DNA of 64,000 nucleotides from Pyrenochaeta sp. MPI-SDFR-AT-0127 (Eukaryota; Ascomycota; Dothideomycetes; Pleosporales; Cucurbitariaceae). Position numbers and translations under genes: made by a program. The stretch spans positions 124,001 through 188,000 of the forward strand of contig JAGTJM010000009.1 of the NCBI GenBank assembly GCA_020747015.1, written 5' to 3'. This document shows positions 11,521-22,274 of this stretch, piece after piece (within the stretch, counting starts at the first letter, position 1; every line of letters starts with the position of its first letter). The notes beneath the pieces are model-generated. The model was not told the DNA's origin. It was given only the letters and a program-made list of their open reading frames with translations, and did no database searches.

Positions 11521-11882
11521 GTTGACAGCCTCGGGTGATATAGATGAGGAGTAGAGAGTTCAATGCCATGATAATGGAAAGGCCTTCGTTTTGGGTCAAA
11601 ATGCTTATCAGGCAACAGTGAGCAGCGTGATGAGTCGCTTCTACTAGAGTTACCGTGGCCGCAAGCCCCACGTTTGCCATTTTGGGCATCCCGAGGTGTT
11701 TGCTCCACCATCTATTCGCGCACGCGACCATAAGCTTCGCCATCTCCGACAGAGTAAAGCGTGAACTCGTTTAACAAGGCGGATCGCACGCACACTGTAG
11801 CGAAAGTATTCCCTCGAAATCAGCCGGCTGGTCTCAAACCCAAGCGAAGACGAGATTAGACAAAACCTTCGTTAGCACAATC
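11521..11882. promoter_or_regulatory. Shared region between two divergent F-box-like genes
   Basis: The 362 nt between two divergent start codons must contain both promoters. No specific factor site is convincing. Confidence 0.45.
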
Positions 11883-12929
11883 ATGCAGCAGGATAGTCGG
11901 CTGCTTCAGTTACCCCGAGAACTTCGCGATGAAGTCTTTGCCATTTTGTTAAATTCTACGAGGCTCACATTCGGTTTGCGATACACCGCTAGATATGGAG
12001 AAAGGTTCATGACGCCGGCGTCACACTCACTGGCGCTGTTGAGCGTATGTCATCAAATTAACGCCGAGACGCGCGATATCTGGATTGAGCGTGTACTTTT
12101 CAACTTCGAGGATGCCCATACTATGCTCAACAAACTTGGAGCCCTGCCAGATTTGGTTGTGTCAAGGATACGTCATTTACGGCTGACAGGCTTCTCCATG
12201 ATGCGCTACCTAAAAGGCTTTGACGACTTGATGTACCGGCACGACTCAGTATTCCAACTACTCCCTGCGCTCCGTTTGGACTGTTTGACCATTGTGGCAG
12301 CTCCGCCGGCTGCGCCAGAATATGACGCTATTACGAACCTTATCAGTCGTGGCAATGGTTGGAAGGAACTGCGGTATATTACAAGAAGCTCAAGTATGCT
12401 CGGCTTCAGCCCCTCCAGGAGCCATGGATCTCGTGAGACTGGAGATATATCGCGCCAACCTCAGCCATGGTTCTGGAACAGGAGGCTCTTGAAAAGGGAC
12501 GGAGACGGATGCGGTGCATCTGTTCAAATCTTTCAGTCGAAGGAAGAAAACAACTGTGTATCTGTTCTTTATCCACACAGGCGCGAGGCATTTGAGCAGA
12601 TTCCAGATGAGAGCAAAATCAGAGGCTTCGGATTGGTGGACGACGAGAATATGACCAAGGGTGCTGGCGCTAGGAAGGCTCTTCTGGTGTTCGTAAAGCG
12701 TGGCTGCAATGCAGATGTTGCACAACGCTCGCCTGGGTTTGGTAAGGAAAGAGACATGAAAGAGAGGTTCAACAAAAGGACTTGGAGGACTCGGAAGAAG
12801 GTCCTCATCTGGAATCCTCTAGACGCTGGCGAGAGAGATGAAGATGATGTGGGGAACGGATGGGCGCGCCCTTTGTTTCGTCGACCTCCACAAGCTTACG
12901 ACACTTATTTCGACATTGATGAGATGTGA
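11883..12929 (+). CDS. F-box/2EXR-like fungal protein, 348 aa
   Basis: Single exon starting at ATG 11883. The N-terminus has the pattern LLQLPRELRDEVFAILL, then SLALLSVCHQINAETRDIW. This layout is typical of the large fungal family annotated as F-box or 2EXR domain proteins. A mid-protein block (RQPQPWFWNRRLLKRDGDG, then GASVQIF) and a basic segment (KRTWRTRKKVLIW) are also of a kind seen in the family. Members are of unknown function and often expanded. No signal peptide or membrane segment is seen. Confidence 0.75.
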   Translation: MQQDSRLLQLPRELRDEVFAILLNSTRLTFGLRYTARYGERFMTPASHSLALLSVCHQINAETRDIWIERVLFNFEDAHTMLNKLGALPDLVVSRIRHLRLTGFSMMRYLKGFDDLMYRHDSVFQLLPALRLDCLTIVAAPPAAPEYDAITNLISRGNGWKELRYITRSSSMLGFSPSRSHGSRETGDISRQPQPWFWNRRLLKRDGDGCGASVQIFQSKEENNCVSVLYPHRREAFEQIPDESKIRGFGLVDDENMTKGAGARKALLVFVKRGCNADVAQRSPGFGKERDMKERFNKRTWRTRKKVLIWNPLDAGERDEDDVGNGWARPLFRRPPQAYDTYFDIDEM

Positions 12930-15900
12930 CCGATTAGACAACGAAGGTACAAGTCATACTTGATTCGTTGGTTCTAGAAGACCTTCTTTGCCTTTACACA
13001 AACAATCAAGGTCGGCATATATATAGTGGATTTCGCCACGTCATCCGTTTTCCACTAAGCTACTTGGCTCCCATATACTTTTGGTTTGCTCTTTGTGGCC
13101 ACTGAGTGCTCGTGATGACATTCATGTGAACTCGAGAAGGAACGTTGAGGACATTGGTCTTCTCGTGTGCAAATGGTTGATAGCAACAATATATCGTGTG
13201 AGATTCATATCGATTATTTGCGTCGAAATCATATGCAAAGTGGGTTTGCCTTATATGATTGATGGTGCAAATGCCTTTGCGTGGCATGTGAGTGTGTGAT
13301 CTATTTATTCTTGGTGTAGGTGGAACTTCCTTTGCAGCTGCAACGTGCGGTAAGTTATAGGATGAGAGGTAATTGTACGGTATATATTCAATTGACTCTA
13401 TCTTACTACGCACGGGATAGATCCCCTCATATAGGGGTAGTAGAGCTTTGGCCTTACGGCCTCAGCTCTATGTGTCATGTGATCGTGCGCAGTGAGAAAT
13501 CTTTGTGACTGCGCGCGATAGCCTCAACGTACAGTGTACGTACACTTGGGTAGTTTTCAGAGGCAAACATGAGCATAGAGCAATCTTAATTCACCGCTCT
13601 ATATAACTAACGAATCTATACTCTTCAAAATTGCACCCTGTGGTAAAATATGCCACACTCAAAGTTGCTGCATATGCATGGGCACATATCTGTGAATCCT
13701 CATCTGAGCAGTCACCCCTCACATCGCTATTCGTGCGCACTAAACCTCATTGGCTGCAGAGATTTGCTTCGCAGAGTCAAAAAGGGATCCACGAAACATA
13801 GCGAATGCAGTGAGATGATCCAAATGCGGTGCACCGATGTAAAGGGTAAACATAAGGATGTTCCAAGCATCATTGAGCTCGGTTGGATCCAACAGAGCAG
13901 CTATCAAGTCATGAAGCGTGTTTTCAGACCGTGGACAGGTTTCATGCAGGCAAGTGGAGAGGGATGAGCGTCATGATGTCACCCACCGATGTAGTTAACC
14001 ATTCACATTCTCCAGCCTTACCCCCGCGCTCACCGGTGATTTCCAGTCTCGAGGAATTTTATCTTTCCAAAGGTCTATCCGAAATATCATTGAGCAAAAA
14101 GAAAGGAGCTGCCTTCTGTCGTACACAATAACATAAATGTATGCCCCATACGGAGCTTCCAACACCTTGTGCACAGCCCGTCCCGTTGTGTCCCTCTGAG
14201 AAAGGCCAAATTATGTAATGTGCCTTTCATCTACATCAATGTAGGAACACCATTCATTCCAAACTGATTTGCATGATTTACACTCTTGTGACACTTTCAG
14301 GGCAGTTACTCAACGCTGCAGAGGTAACGATCTCTATCCTGAGTACTACGGTCATATCAAACCACGTACAACCGCCAAGGTACCACAAAGGCAACGCCTA
14401 GAAATGTCTAGAAAGGCTGCCAAAAATGCCAAGTTGCTTTTGTCGCAGACTAAGAAGCCTACAGCGCTGGAGATGTCTGTTCCGTTAAAGTACTGAGACA
14501 AAACATATGGCGAGTGATAAACATTCAAAGTGCTTCACTGCGATTGGCATACTAAGCTTTGCAAGGTTCCTCCCCACGGAAGATGAGACATGCGACAGTA
14601 TGTCGTTCTTCGATAGTGAATATGTTACAGGCCGTGCAGAGCGAATGCTTCATGTAAGCTTGGCGGAGTGAGCTCACCGTGGATTGCTAGGACTGTAACT
14701 ATTCGGCTGCACTTATGCGAACCAGAATCATGCTGTTTATTCTGGAAGAATTCCGTGCATGTCAACGGGACGATCATCGAAAGCCCCAACGCTGATGATA
14801 CTGTGCCTAGTTAGGGCTCCTCCGTGATGTAACGTCTAGTCATGGACCGACGCGTCTGCAAGAGTGAAACGCGGATCATCAAAAGAGTACGTTGACAAAG
14901 GTAGCTTCGCCGAGCTGGAAGATGATGGCTCTATATTGTATGCGAGGCCGCGAAATCAAACCAGAAGCTACTTCGAGGGTGCCTACGAATCACTGCTACT
15001 CGAAATTCACCAGCAACTGTCTACACAACCCAGATTCAGAGATGCAACGATGGATAGTTCTGTTCATCATCCTGATTTTGACAGGTGTCACCTAGTAGAA
15101 AGACCCACAGGCGCAGAGCTTCCTCTCTGAGTAATCGCTTCATATCAACTCTTTGGAGCGCTGAACTGCTGGGGAAAGTAACCCCATCTTGTGCAAATCA
15201 TGATCTATCTGAAATCTAGTCTCACGGTACTCGTAATCAAGGAGTGCATCCGTGGGTGGGACAACAATGGTAATTGTTCGAAACATGATCAACGTCGTTG
15301 AAGGAGCTTCTGTCGGAGCACTTGAAGAGTGGCTTTTCGCACACTGTCCGCTGCGTCTCAACTTGCGCCAGGAGCCGCTGTGCAGCGTGATTATCTATCC
15401 ACACTTTTCGACGCCAGCGCAGTCTTTGTAGAAGGAAAGGTTGTACTCTGTGAAGGCTCGGATGAAAGACAAGTGCTTGCCGAAGCTTAGTGGCTATGGC
15501 AAGTCAAATCGAACTCGTGTCGATAGAAACAAGCGTATCAACTGTTCTTGGATGTGTCTTGATTATTTCGACCATGCCGTTTCCTATGCACGTGGATGAA
15601 ATGGTAACGCAGCGATTGGAGAGACGTCGCGGTTCGCAAAATGTGCCGGATCAAAGGGACGGGTCCAATAGGATCAAAACAATGTCTTGGCAATGTTTGG
15701 CGCCAAGCATGCGGCCCCAAACAATCTCAGAACTTGTTGCAGCGAATCCGCCCATATAATTACGTGTTTTTGTTCGTGTGGGGGTACTCTGCTAACACTA
15801 GACGTTCATACGGAGATGATCAATCGTGTCTTGATGATAAGGTATATTGAGCGACAGTATCAAAGCCATAGCGCCTCTGACATTTTGACGTACACATCCT

Positions 15901-17254
15901 CCGCACACTTGATGTATCACAGTTTCTTGGCGGTGTGAGGACAGCTCCGCTGACAAGACAGCGGAGAAACAATGGGGATAGGAGATTGCTTGAGCCAGGC
16001 CGAAGCCCGTGTGTTGTTGCGCAAGAATTGCCGAGACGACAGAGCAGGGTATCCTGCCATGGCATAGCTTGTTCGACAGGACCGTAGAGTGTTTGACGAC
16101 CTTGTTGATGTCGCCGTGGAGCCGCAGAAACGTTTCTACGAGGGGGCCTGACGATCACCAGGATGAAGCCGCCGAAGTTTCACGCTGGCCACTGCTTCGA
16201 AACACAGTCTCTGGAGCAGCCGGCTGATTGTCAGATGCTGACAAGGCTAGCGAGATGTTAGCCAAGAGTTCTGGAATGGAGAGGAGAAATCCCGCCCTCG
16301 TCGTATGACAGATCTGGTGCCAGGGGGAGCGCTTTCCGCGCATGAGAGCCTCGATTGAGTGTTGGGAAAATGTAGATGATTATCGCGCATTGGCTTGGTG
16401 GTCTGGGCAAAGTGCATCATTTGAGACATTTTTCAGTTTGGTCATACCGTCCACAACAGATCTGGCCGCGGGAGGCTGCAGAAGGGATCGTTTGGTGTTA
16501 GGGACGGGACAAGGGACAGCCCAAGCGTAAGCCACCAAAATGTACCGCTGCAGAGTAGAACAAACACACACACAACGGTTGCAACAGCCAAGGCGTGGGA
16601 AAGGACACAATCTGGGGGTCGAGGTACAATTGAATTCGATATCGTTTCGTCTTTGCGCTCAGGCGTCGTTGCGGGAGGTCAACTAACCCTAAAGTCGGTA
16701 CATGACCGTCGATCCGCCCGGGGAAAGCACGTCTCCTTTGCTCACAACCCACGCTGTTGGCTTTTTCGCCTCAGTGGCTTGTCCTGGAACTGCACTCGAG
16801 GGCCTACATCAAGTTAGCCTCATCTGGTGCTGCTCTCTGGCTTCATAAAGCGTGTAGACCCTCTACTACATTCCTCTAGAGAGTTTGTTCGCCGTCTCCA
16901 TCCCAAACATAACTGTGCGGCTCTCTCGACATCCACCATCACGGCACGCAGCTGGGCCTGTGTCTTTGTCAGCTTAGAGGTGTGTATGAGTATTCTGTTA
17001 TTCGTTATTCCTCTCGTTGAGCACGTTCAATCTTTGTACCCACGTTTCTCTCAATGTTCCTTCCGTGGGTAGAGTAGGCACAGGCCAACGCATCCATAGT
17101 ATCGCACACTCACTCTTGCTATATCAGGGCGTCTCCCACTCCTCACACATTTTAGACGACAGAGTGCTATTATCGCCTTTAGCAGCTACTACACACCAAT
17201 ATTGCCAGTAGGGTAAAGCATCCCTAGTTTTACACTCTCAGTGCCGCAGTCGCA
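12930..17254. other. 4.3-kb gene-empty stretch, ending in the PMA1 promoter
   Basis: Only short unrelated frames are visible. The longest protein-like piece, around 14864-15130 on the plus strand, lacks an ATG and has no recognised domain. A palindrome cluster at 13423-13546 is listed separately. The segment from about 16800 to 17254 is pyrimidine-rich, as expected for the promoter and leader of the highly expressed PMA1 gene. No transposase, reverse transcriptase or terminal inverted repeats were recognised. Confidence 0.5.
13423..13546. repeat. Cluster of four palindromic elements
   Basis: 13423-13437 pairs CCCCT with AGGGG around a 5-nt loop. 13441-13470 pairs TAGAGCT with AGCTCTA and GGCC with GGCC around a ttac loop. 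13482-13493 and 13508-13519 are 12-nt arms matching at 11 of 12 positions around a 14-nt loop. 13533-13546 is the perfect palindrome AGTGTACGTACACT. No coding frame explains them. Confidence 0.7.
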
Positions 17255-20225
17255 ATGCCAGAGGTATGTAATACCGACGTCCATGCGTCAACTTCCCAGA
17301 TGGCTACAACACCTATTGAGACTGAGGCTAATTTGCGCAGTATACGGGCGCGATGTCGCCGAATCACATCAGCGCAAATGTGCCCAATGGTCAATCAGAA
17401 AAGTATGAGTATGACGAAAAGGTTGTTTCAAAAGGTCGAATCGAAGAGTACGAAGAGGAAGATGAGGACATTGATGCCCTTATCGAAGAGCTGGAATCAC
17501 AGGATGGTGGTAACGCTGACTACGAGGAGGAGGAGGCCCAACAGCCAGGTGGCGCGCGCCTTATTCCAGAAGAGTTGCTTCAGACCGACACACGCATTGG
17601 TCTTACGTCTGGCGAAGTGCTGTTACGTCGCAAGAAATTTGGCCTTAACCAGATGAAGGGTACGTTAATTTTGTTATTTCTAGAACATCCGAATACTAAC
17701 ACTAGACAGAGGAAAAGGAGAATCTCTTTCTCAAATTCCTAATGTTCTTTGTTGGCCCCATCCAATTTGTGATGGAGGCTGCTGCGGTTCTCGCTGCCGG
17801 TCTTCGTGACTGGGTTGACTTTGGTGTTATCTGTGGTCTGCTTTTGCTCAACGCTTGCGTCGGATTCATTCAGGAGTATCAGGCAGGCTCGATCGTTGAC
17901 GAGCTAAAGAAGACATTGGCATTGAAAGCTACCGTGCTTCGTGACGGCGCTCTTATCGAAATTGAGGCCCCCGAGGTTGTACCTGGAGATATCTTGCAAG
18001 TCGAAGAGGGAACCATCGTTCCCGCCGATGGTCGCATTGTCACCGAAGATGCTTTCCTCCAAGTCGACCAGTCTGCTATTACGGGTGAATCATTGGCAGT
18101 TGACAAGCATAGAGGCGATACATGTTATGCATCGTCTGCTGTCAAGCGAGGCGAGGCCTTCGTCGTAATCACAGCCACAGGTGATAGCACTTTCGTGGGG
18201 CGCGCCGCCTCTCTTGTTGCCAGCGCGTCAGGCGGGACCGGTCATTTCACCCAGGTTCTCCATGATATCGGTACCGCTCTTCTAGTCCTAGTTATCGTCA
18301 CCCTGTTAGTCGTGTGGATCAGCTCGTTCTACCGATCTAACGGCATTGTTCACATCCTTGAGTTCACGCTCGCCATTACCATTGTCGGAGTTCCTGTCGG
18401 TCTCCCCGCCGTTGTCACGACTACTATGGCTGTTGGTGCTGCTTATCTCGCCAAAAAGCAAGCCATCGTTCAGAAGCTTTCTGCCATTGAGTCTCTGGCC
18501 GGCGTTGAGATCCTATGTTCCGACAAGACTGGTACTCTGACAAAGAATAAACTCTCTCTGGCTGAGCCTTACACTGTAGCCGGCGTGGAGCCAGATGATC
18601 TCATGCTTACTGCCTGCCTGGCTGCTTCCCGGAAGAAAAAGGGTATTGACGCTATCGACAAGGCATTCCTCAAGTCGCTCAAGTACTACCCACGCGCCAA
18701 AAACGTTCTCAGCAAGTACAAAGTCATCGATTTTCACCCATTTGATCCCGTCTCCAAAAAGGTACAAGCTGTTGTTGAGTCACCCCAAGGCGAGCGAATA
18801 ATCTGCGTCAAGGGCGCTCCCCTGTTTGTCCTTCGAACCGTTGAAGAAGACCATCCGATTCCCGAGGCAATTGATGAAGCATATAAGAACAAGGTGGCAG
18901 AATTTGCGACCCGCGGCTTTCGTTCACTCGGCGTTGCTCGTAAGCGAGGAAATAGCTCATGGGAGATTCTCGGTATCATGCCTTGCTCTGATCCTCCTCG
19001 CCATGATACTTACCGGACAATCAATGAGGCTAAAACTCTTGGTCTTTCTATCAAGATGTTGACTGGTGATGCTGTTGGTATCGCTCGCGAGACTTCTCGC
19101 CAACTCGGTCTTGGGACGAACATCTTTGATGCTGAGCGTCTTGGTCTCGGTGGAGGTGGAGAAATGCCGGGCTCCGAAGTATATGATTTTGTCGAGGCTG
19201 CCGATGGCTTTGCTGAGGTCTTCCCACAACACAAGTATAATGTCGTCGAGATCCTCCAACAACGTGGCTACTTGGTTGCTATGACTGGTGATGGGGTTAA
19301 CGACGCACCCTCTCTGAAAAAGGCCGATACTGGTATTGCTGTAGAGGGCGCCTCTGATGCTGCCCGCTCCGCTGCTGATATCGTCTTCCTGGCTCCGGGT
19401 CTCTCAGCTATCATCGACGCACTCAAAACATCTCGGCAAATTTTCCATCGCATGTATGCGTATGTCGTCTACCGCATTGCCTTGTCGCTCCATCTTGAAA
19501 TCTTCCTGGGGCTTTGGATCGCCATTTTGAATGAGTCCCTTAATCTCCAGTTGGTTGTCTTCATCGCCATCTTCGCTGACATCGCAACGCTAGCTATTGC
19601 CTACGACAATGCGCCATACAGCAAGACGCCCGTCAAGTGGAATCTACCAAAGCTCTGGGGCATGTCTGTTCTTCTTGGTATCATCCTGGCAGTTGGCACT
19701 TGGATTACACTTACCACCATGTTTCCCTTCCAGACGGGCGAAAATCAGGGCGTGAACGGCGGCATTGTGCAAAACTTTGGTCGTCGCGACCCGGTTCTGT
19801 TTCTTGAGATCTCACTTACTGAGAACTGGTTAATCTTCATTACTCGTGCCAATGGTCCTTTCTGGTCCTCCATTCCATCGTGGCAGCTTGCTGGTGCCAT
19901 TTTAGTCGTCGACATTGTCGCTACTTTGTTCACGATATTTGGTTGGTTCGTTGGCGGACAAACGAGTATTGTCGCTGTTGTCCGGATCTGGATCTTCTCC
20001 TTCGGTATCTTTTGCGTTATGGGCGGTGTATACTATCTTCTCCAGGGAAGCCAGGGATTTGACAATCTCATGCATGGCAAATCCCCCAAGAAGGACCAAA
20101 AGCAAAGGTCTCTTGAAGACTTTGGTAAGTGCACATCTTTATTCCAGTGTAGATTCACATCACTAACTAAATATGCAGTGGTTTCGCTACAGCGTGTGTC
20201 GACGCAACATGAGAAAACATCGTAG
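17255..20225 (+). CDS. PMA1: Plasma-membrane P-type H+-ATPase
   Basis: Exons 17255-17263, 17341-17659, 17710-20124 and 20179-20225 give 929 aa. This electrogenic proton pump hydrolyses ATP to export H+ and energises nutrient uptake at the plasma membrane. Visible features are an acidic N-terminus (EYEEEDEDIDALIEELES), the TGES actuator loop (QSAITGESLAVDK), the phosphorylated Asp in CSDKTGTLT near residue 381, the nucleotide-binding KGAP, the hinge GDGVNDAPSLKKAD, and about ten membrane segments. The last intron splits the conserved tail that reads EDFVVSLQRVSTQHEKTS after splicing, the regulatory C-terminus typical of fungal Pma1. The nine-base first exon (three codons) is the least certain part. 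If it is wrong, translation could begin at the Met at 17353. Confidence 0.95.
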
Positions 20226-21026
20226 TTGAAGCGTCGGTTTTCTTTATCCAACGATTTGTTCTCTCTGGGATCCATGGAGTTAGCGAGGGTCGGGAGATGG
20301 GTCTATTGACACGAATCCATCAATCTGAAGGATTGAATAGTGGTGCCCAAGGTGTATCGGTTTGCTTATTGGATTTCCAGGCTTTCATTCATTGTAATCA
20401 TTACTCTCATAGGTTTTTTCATAGTTTATACCCAACATGCATCAGGAGGAGAATGGCGAAAAGCAACCTGTCTCTTACCAAGACTGATAGACTGTAGCTC
20501 AGCATTAACATGCGAAACAAACATTTTCTTGGTCATGACTGTGTGTATCCCTGTAGCTTTCACTTATATCATCCGTCAACTGAAAGTACATTGCTCGATG
20601 GCGTGGTTCGTGGTTACCACGTCTGAAGATGGTCACGTCCTATTCTGGAGACAGCCCAACAAAAGTCCAAATGCCACGCATAGCTCAAGTTGTTTTGGTT
20701 CAGCGTATATCGTAATGGCGAACTTGCAAACACCTTCAACTGATGGAGTGGAGACATGCTGCAGTAGCTTCGAAACGGCTCGGATGACGTAAATTGATTC
20801 GTTGCACCCCACCTTCGTGATGCCGAAACGGAATGCACCGGCCTCCTTTACCATTCTCCCCAAATCTGTACCTTTCTCAAAGTGCACTGTTATATCGTTG
20901 TTCCATAACAAAAGTCCTTCATCGTGCCACTGCTACTAGCATTCGACCGACCCAGCACTTCATCTATACCAATATCGGCTCCATTCTTCTTCACTTCTCT
21001 CCCAACGACCACCAACACCTGAAGCA
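20226..21026. other. Intergenic between PMA1 and the aldo/keto reductase
   Basis: Contains the PMA1 3' region and the aldo/keto reductase promoter. Small open frames here have no recognisable features. The 150 nt before 21027 are C/T- and A/C-rich, like other leaders in this window. Confidence 0.45.
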
Positions 21027-22034
21027 ATGGCCAAACTCGATCTCACAATTCCAAACTTGAAGCTCAATGATGGTACCTCGATGCCAATGTTGGGATATGG
21101 AACTGGTACTGCGTGGTACAAGACTGGCGAGGAGAGCAAAATCGATCAGGCCATTATCGACGCAGTGAAGACTGCCACGAAGCTCGGCTACACTCACCTA
21201 GACGGTGCAGAGAGTGCGTAAATGCATCAGTATTCCGATAGCGTTTGATAGCAAATATTGACTAGTACTTGTAGTGTACAAGACTGAGCCGGAGCTTGGA
21301 ACAGCCATCAAAGAGAGTGGGATTCCGCGAGAGAAGCTGTTTGTCACTACCAAAGTAGACAACGCGAATATCCACGATATTCAGGGGGCGATCAAGACAA
21401 GTCTGAAGAAGTTGCAGCTTGATTATGTCGATTTGTATGAACCCCTTTACATCCCCTGATAGCAGGGATTTGACTGATTGAATGAAGATACCTGATCCAT
21501 CAGCCATGGTTCGCCAAATCAGATGCCGATATTCAGAAAGCCTGGGCAGACATGGAGGCGGTACAGCAATCGGGCCTGGCAAAGAGCATTGGCGTCTCCA
21601 ACTTCCTCCCCGCTCATCTTACCCCCCTCCTCGAGACTGCAAAAGTAGTCCCCGCCTGCAATCAGATCGAGTTCCATCCCTACCTGCAACGCGTGGATCT
21701 TCTGAACTTTCACAAGAAGAACGGCATCGCAACCACGGCCTATGGACCTCTGACTGCAGCAACCAAAGCGAAGCCAGGACCTTTGGACGATTATGTTGGG
21801 CGACTAACAAAAAAGTACGCAGTGTCTGAGAACGAGATCTACTTGAGGTGGTGTATCGATCAAGATATTGTGCCAATCACGACAAGTTCGAAAGAACAGA
21901 GGTTGAGCGATTATCTCAGGGCTGCGACATTCAAATTAACGCCTGCAGAGATTAAGGAGATCAATGAGTTGGGCCAGCAAAAGCATTTCAGAGGATTCTG
22001 GGTGAAATTGTTCGATCCGACCGATCGGTCATAA
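21027..22034 (+). CDS. Aldo/keto reductase, NADPH-dependent
   Basis: Exons 21027-21213, 21275-21434 and 21488-22034 give 297 aa, close to the usual family length. The catalytic tetrad is complete: Asp59 (HLDGAE), Tyr64 (EMYKTEPELG), Lys89 (FVTTKVDN) and His120 (LYLIHQPW). The second intron splits the codon before the Tyr-Leu-Ile-His block. The signature GVSNFLPAHL and the cofactor-binding IVPITTSSKEQRL are present. The family reduces aldehydes and ketones with NADPH in the cytosol. Closest in style are yeast alpha-keto amide reductase-type enzymes, but the physiological substrate cannot be inferred. It converges with the Arg/Ser-rich gene. Confidence 0.92.
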
Positions 22035-22274
22035 ACCGTTCTCATTGCCATGGTGGCAATCTACGGCCAAAGGAGTATCCTTGTTAATCACTGGCTTGAA
22101 TTCCAAATAAATGCATCCCGTCACTAGGTCCACACCATGAACGCCTGCAATGCCACCAATGAAGCGATTTTCAGGGCTCCAATGCAAAACGGAATCCTCA
22201 GAAATCCACCAAGTATCAAATCATACATAGAAACATTCCAATCTGACCGATTCTGCAACGGTAATGGATCCCTC

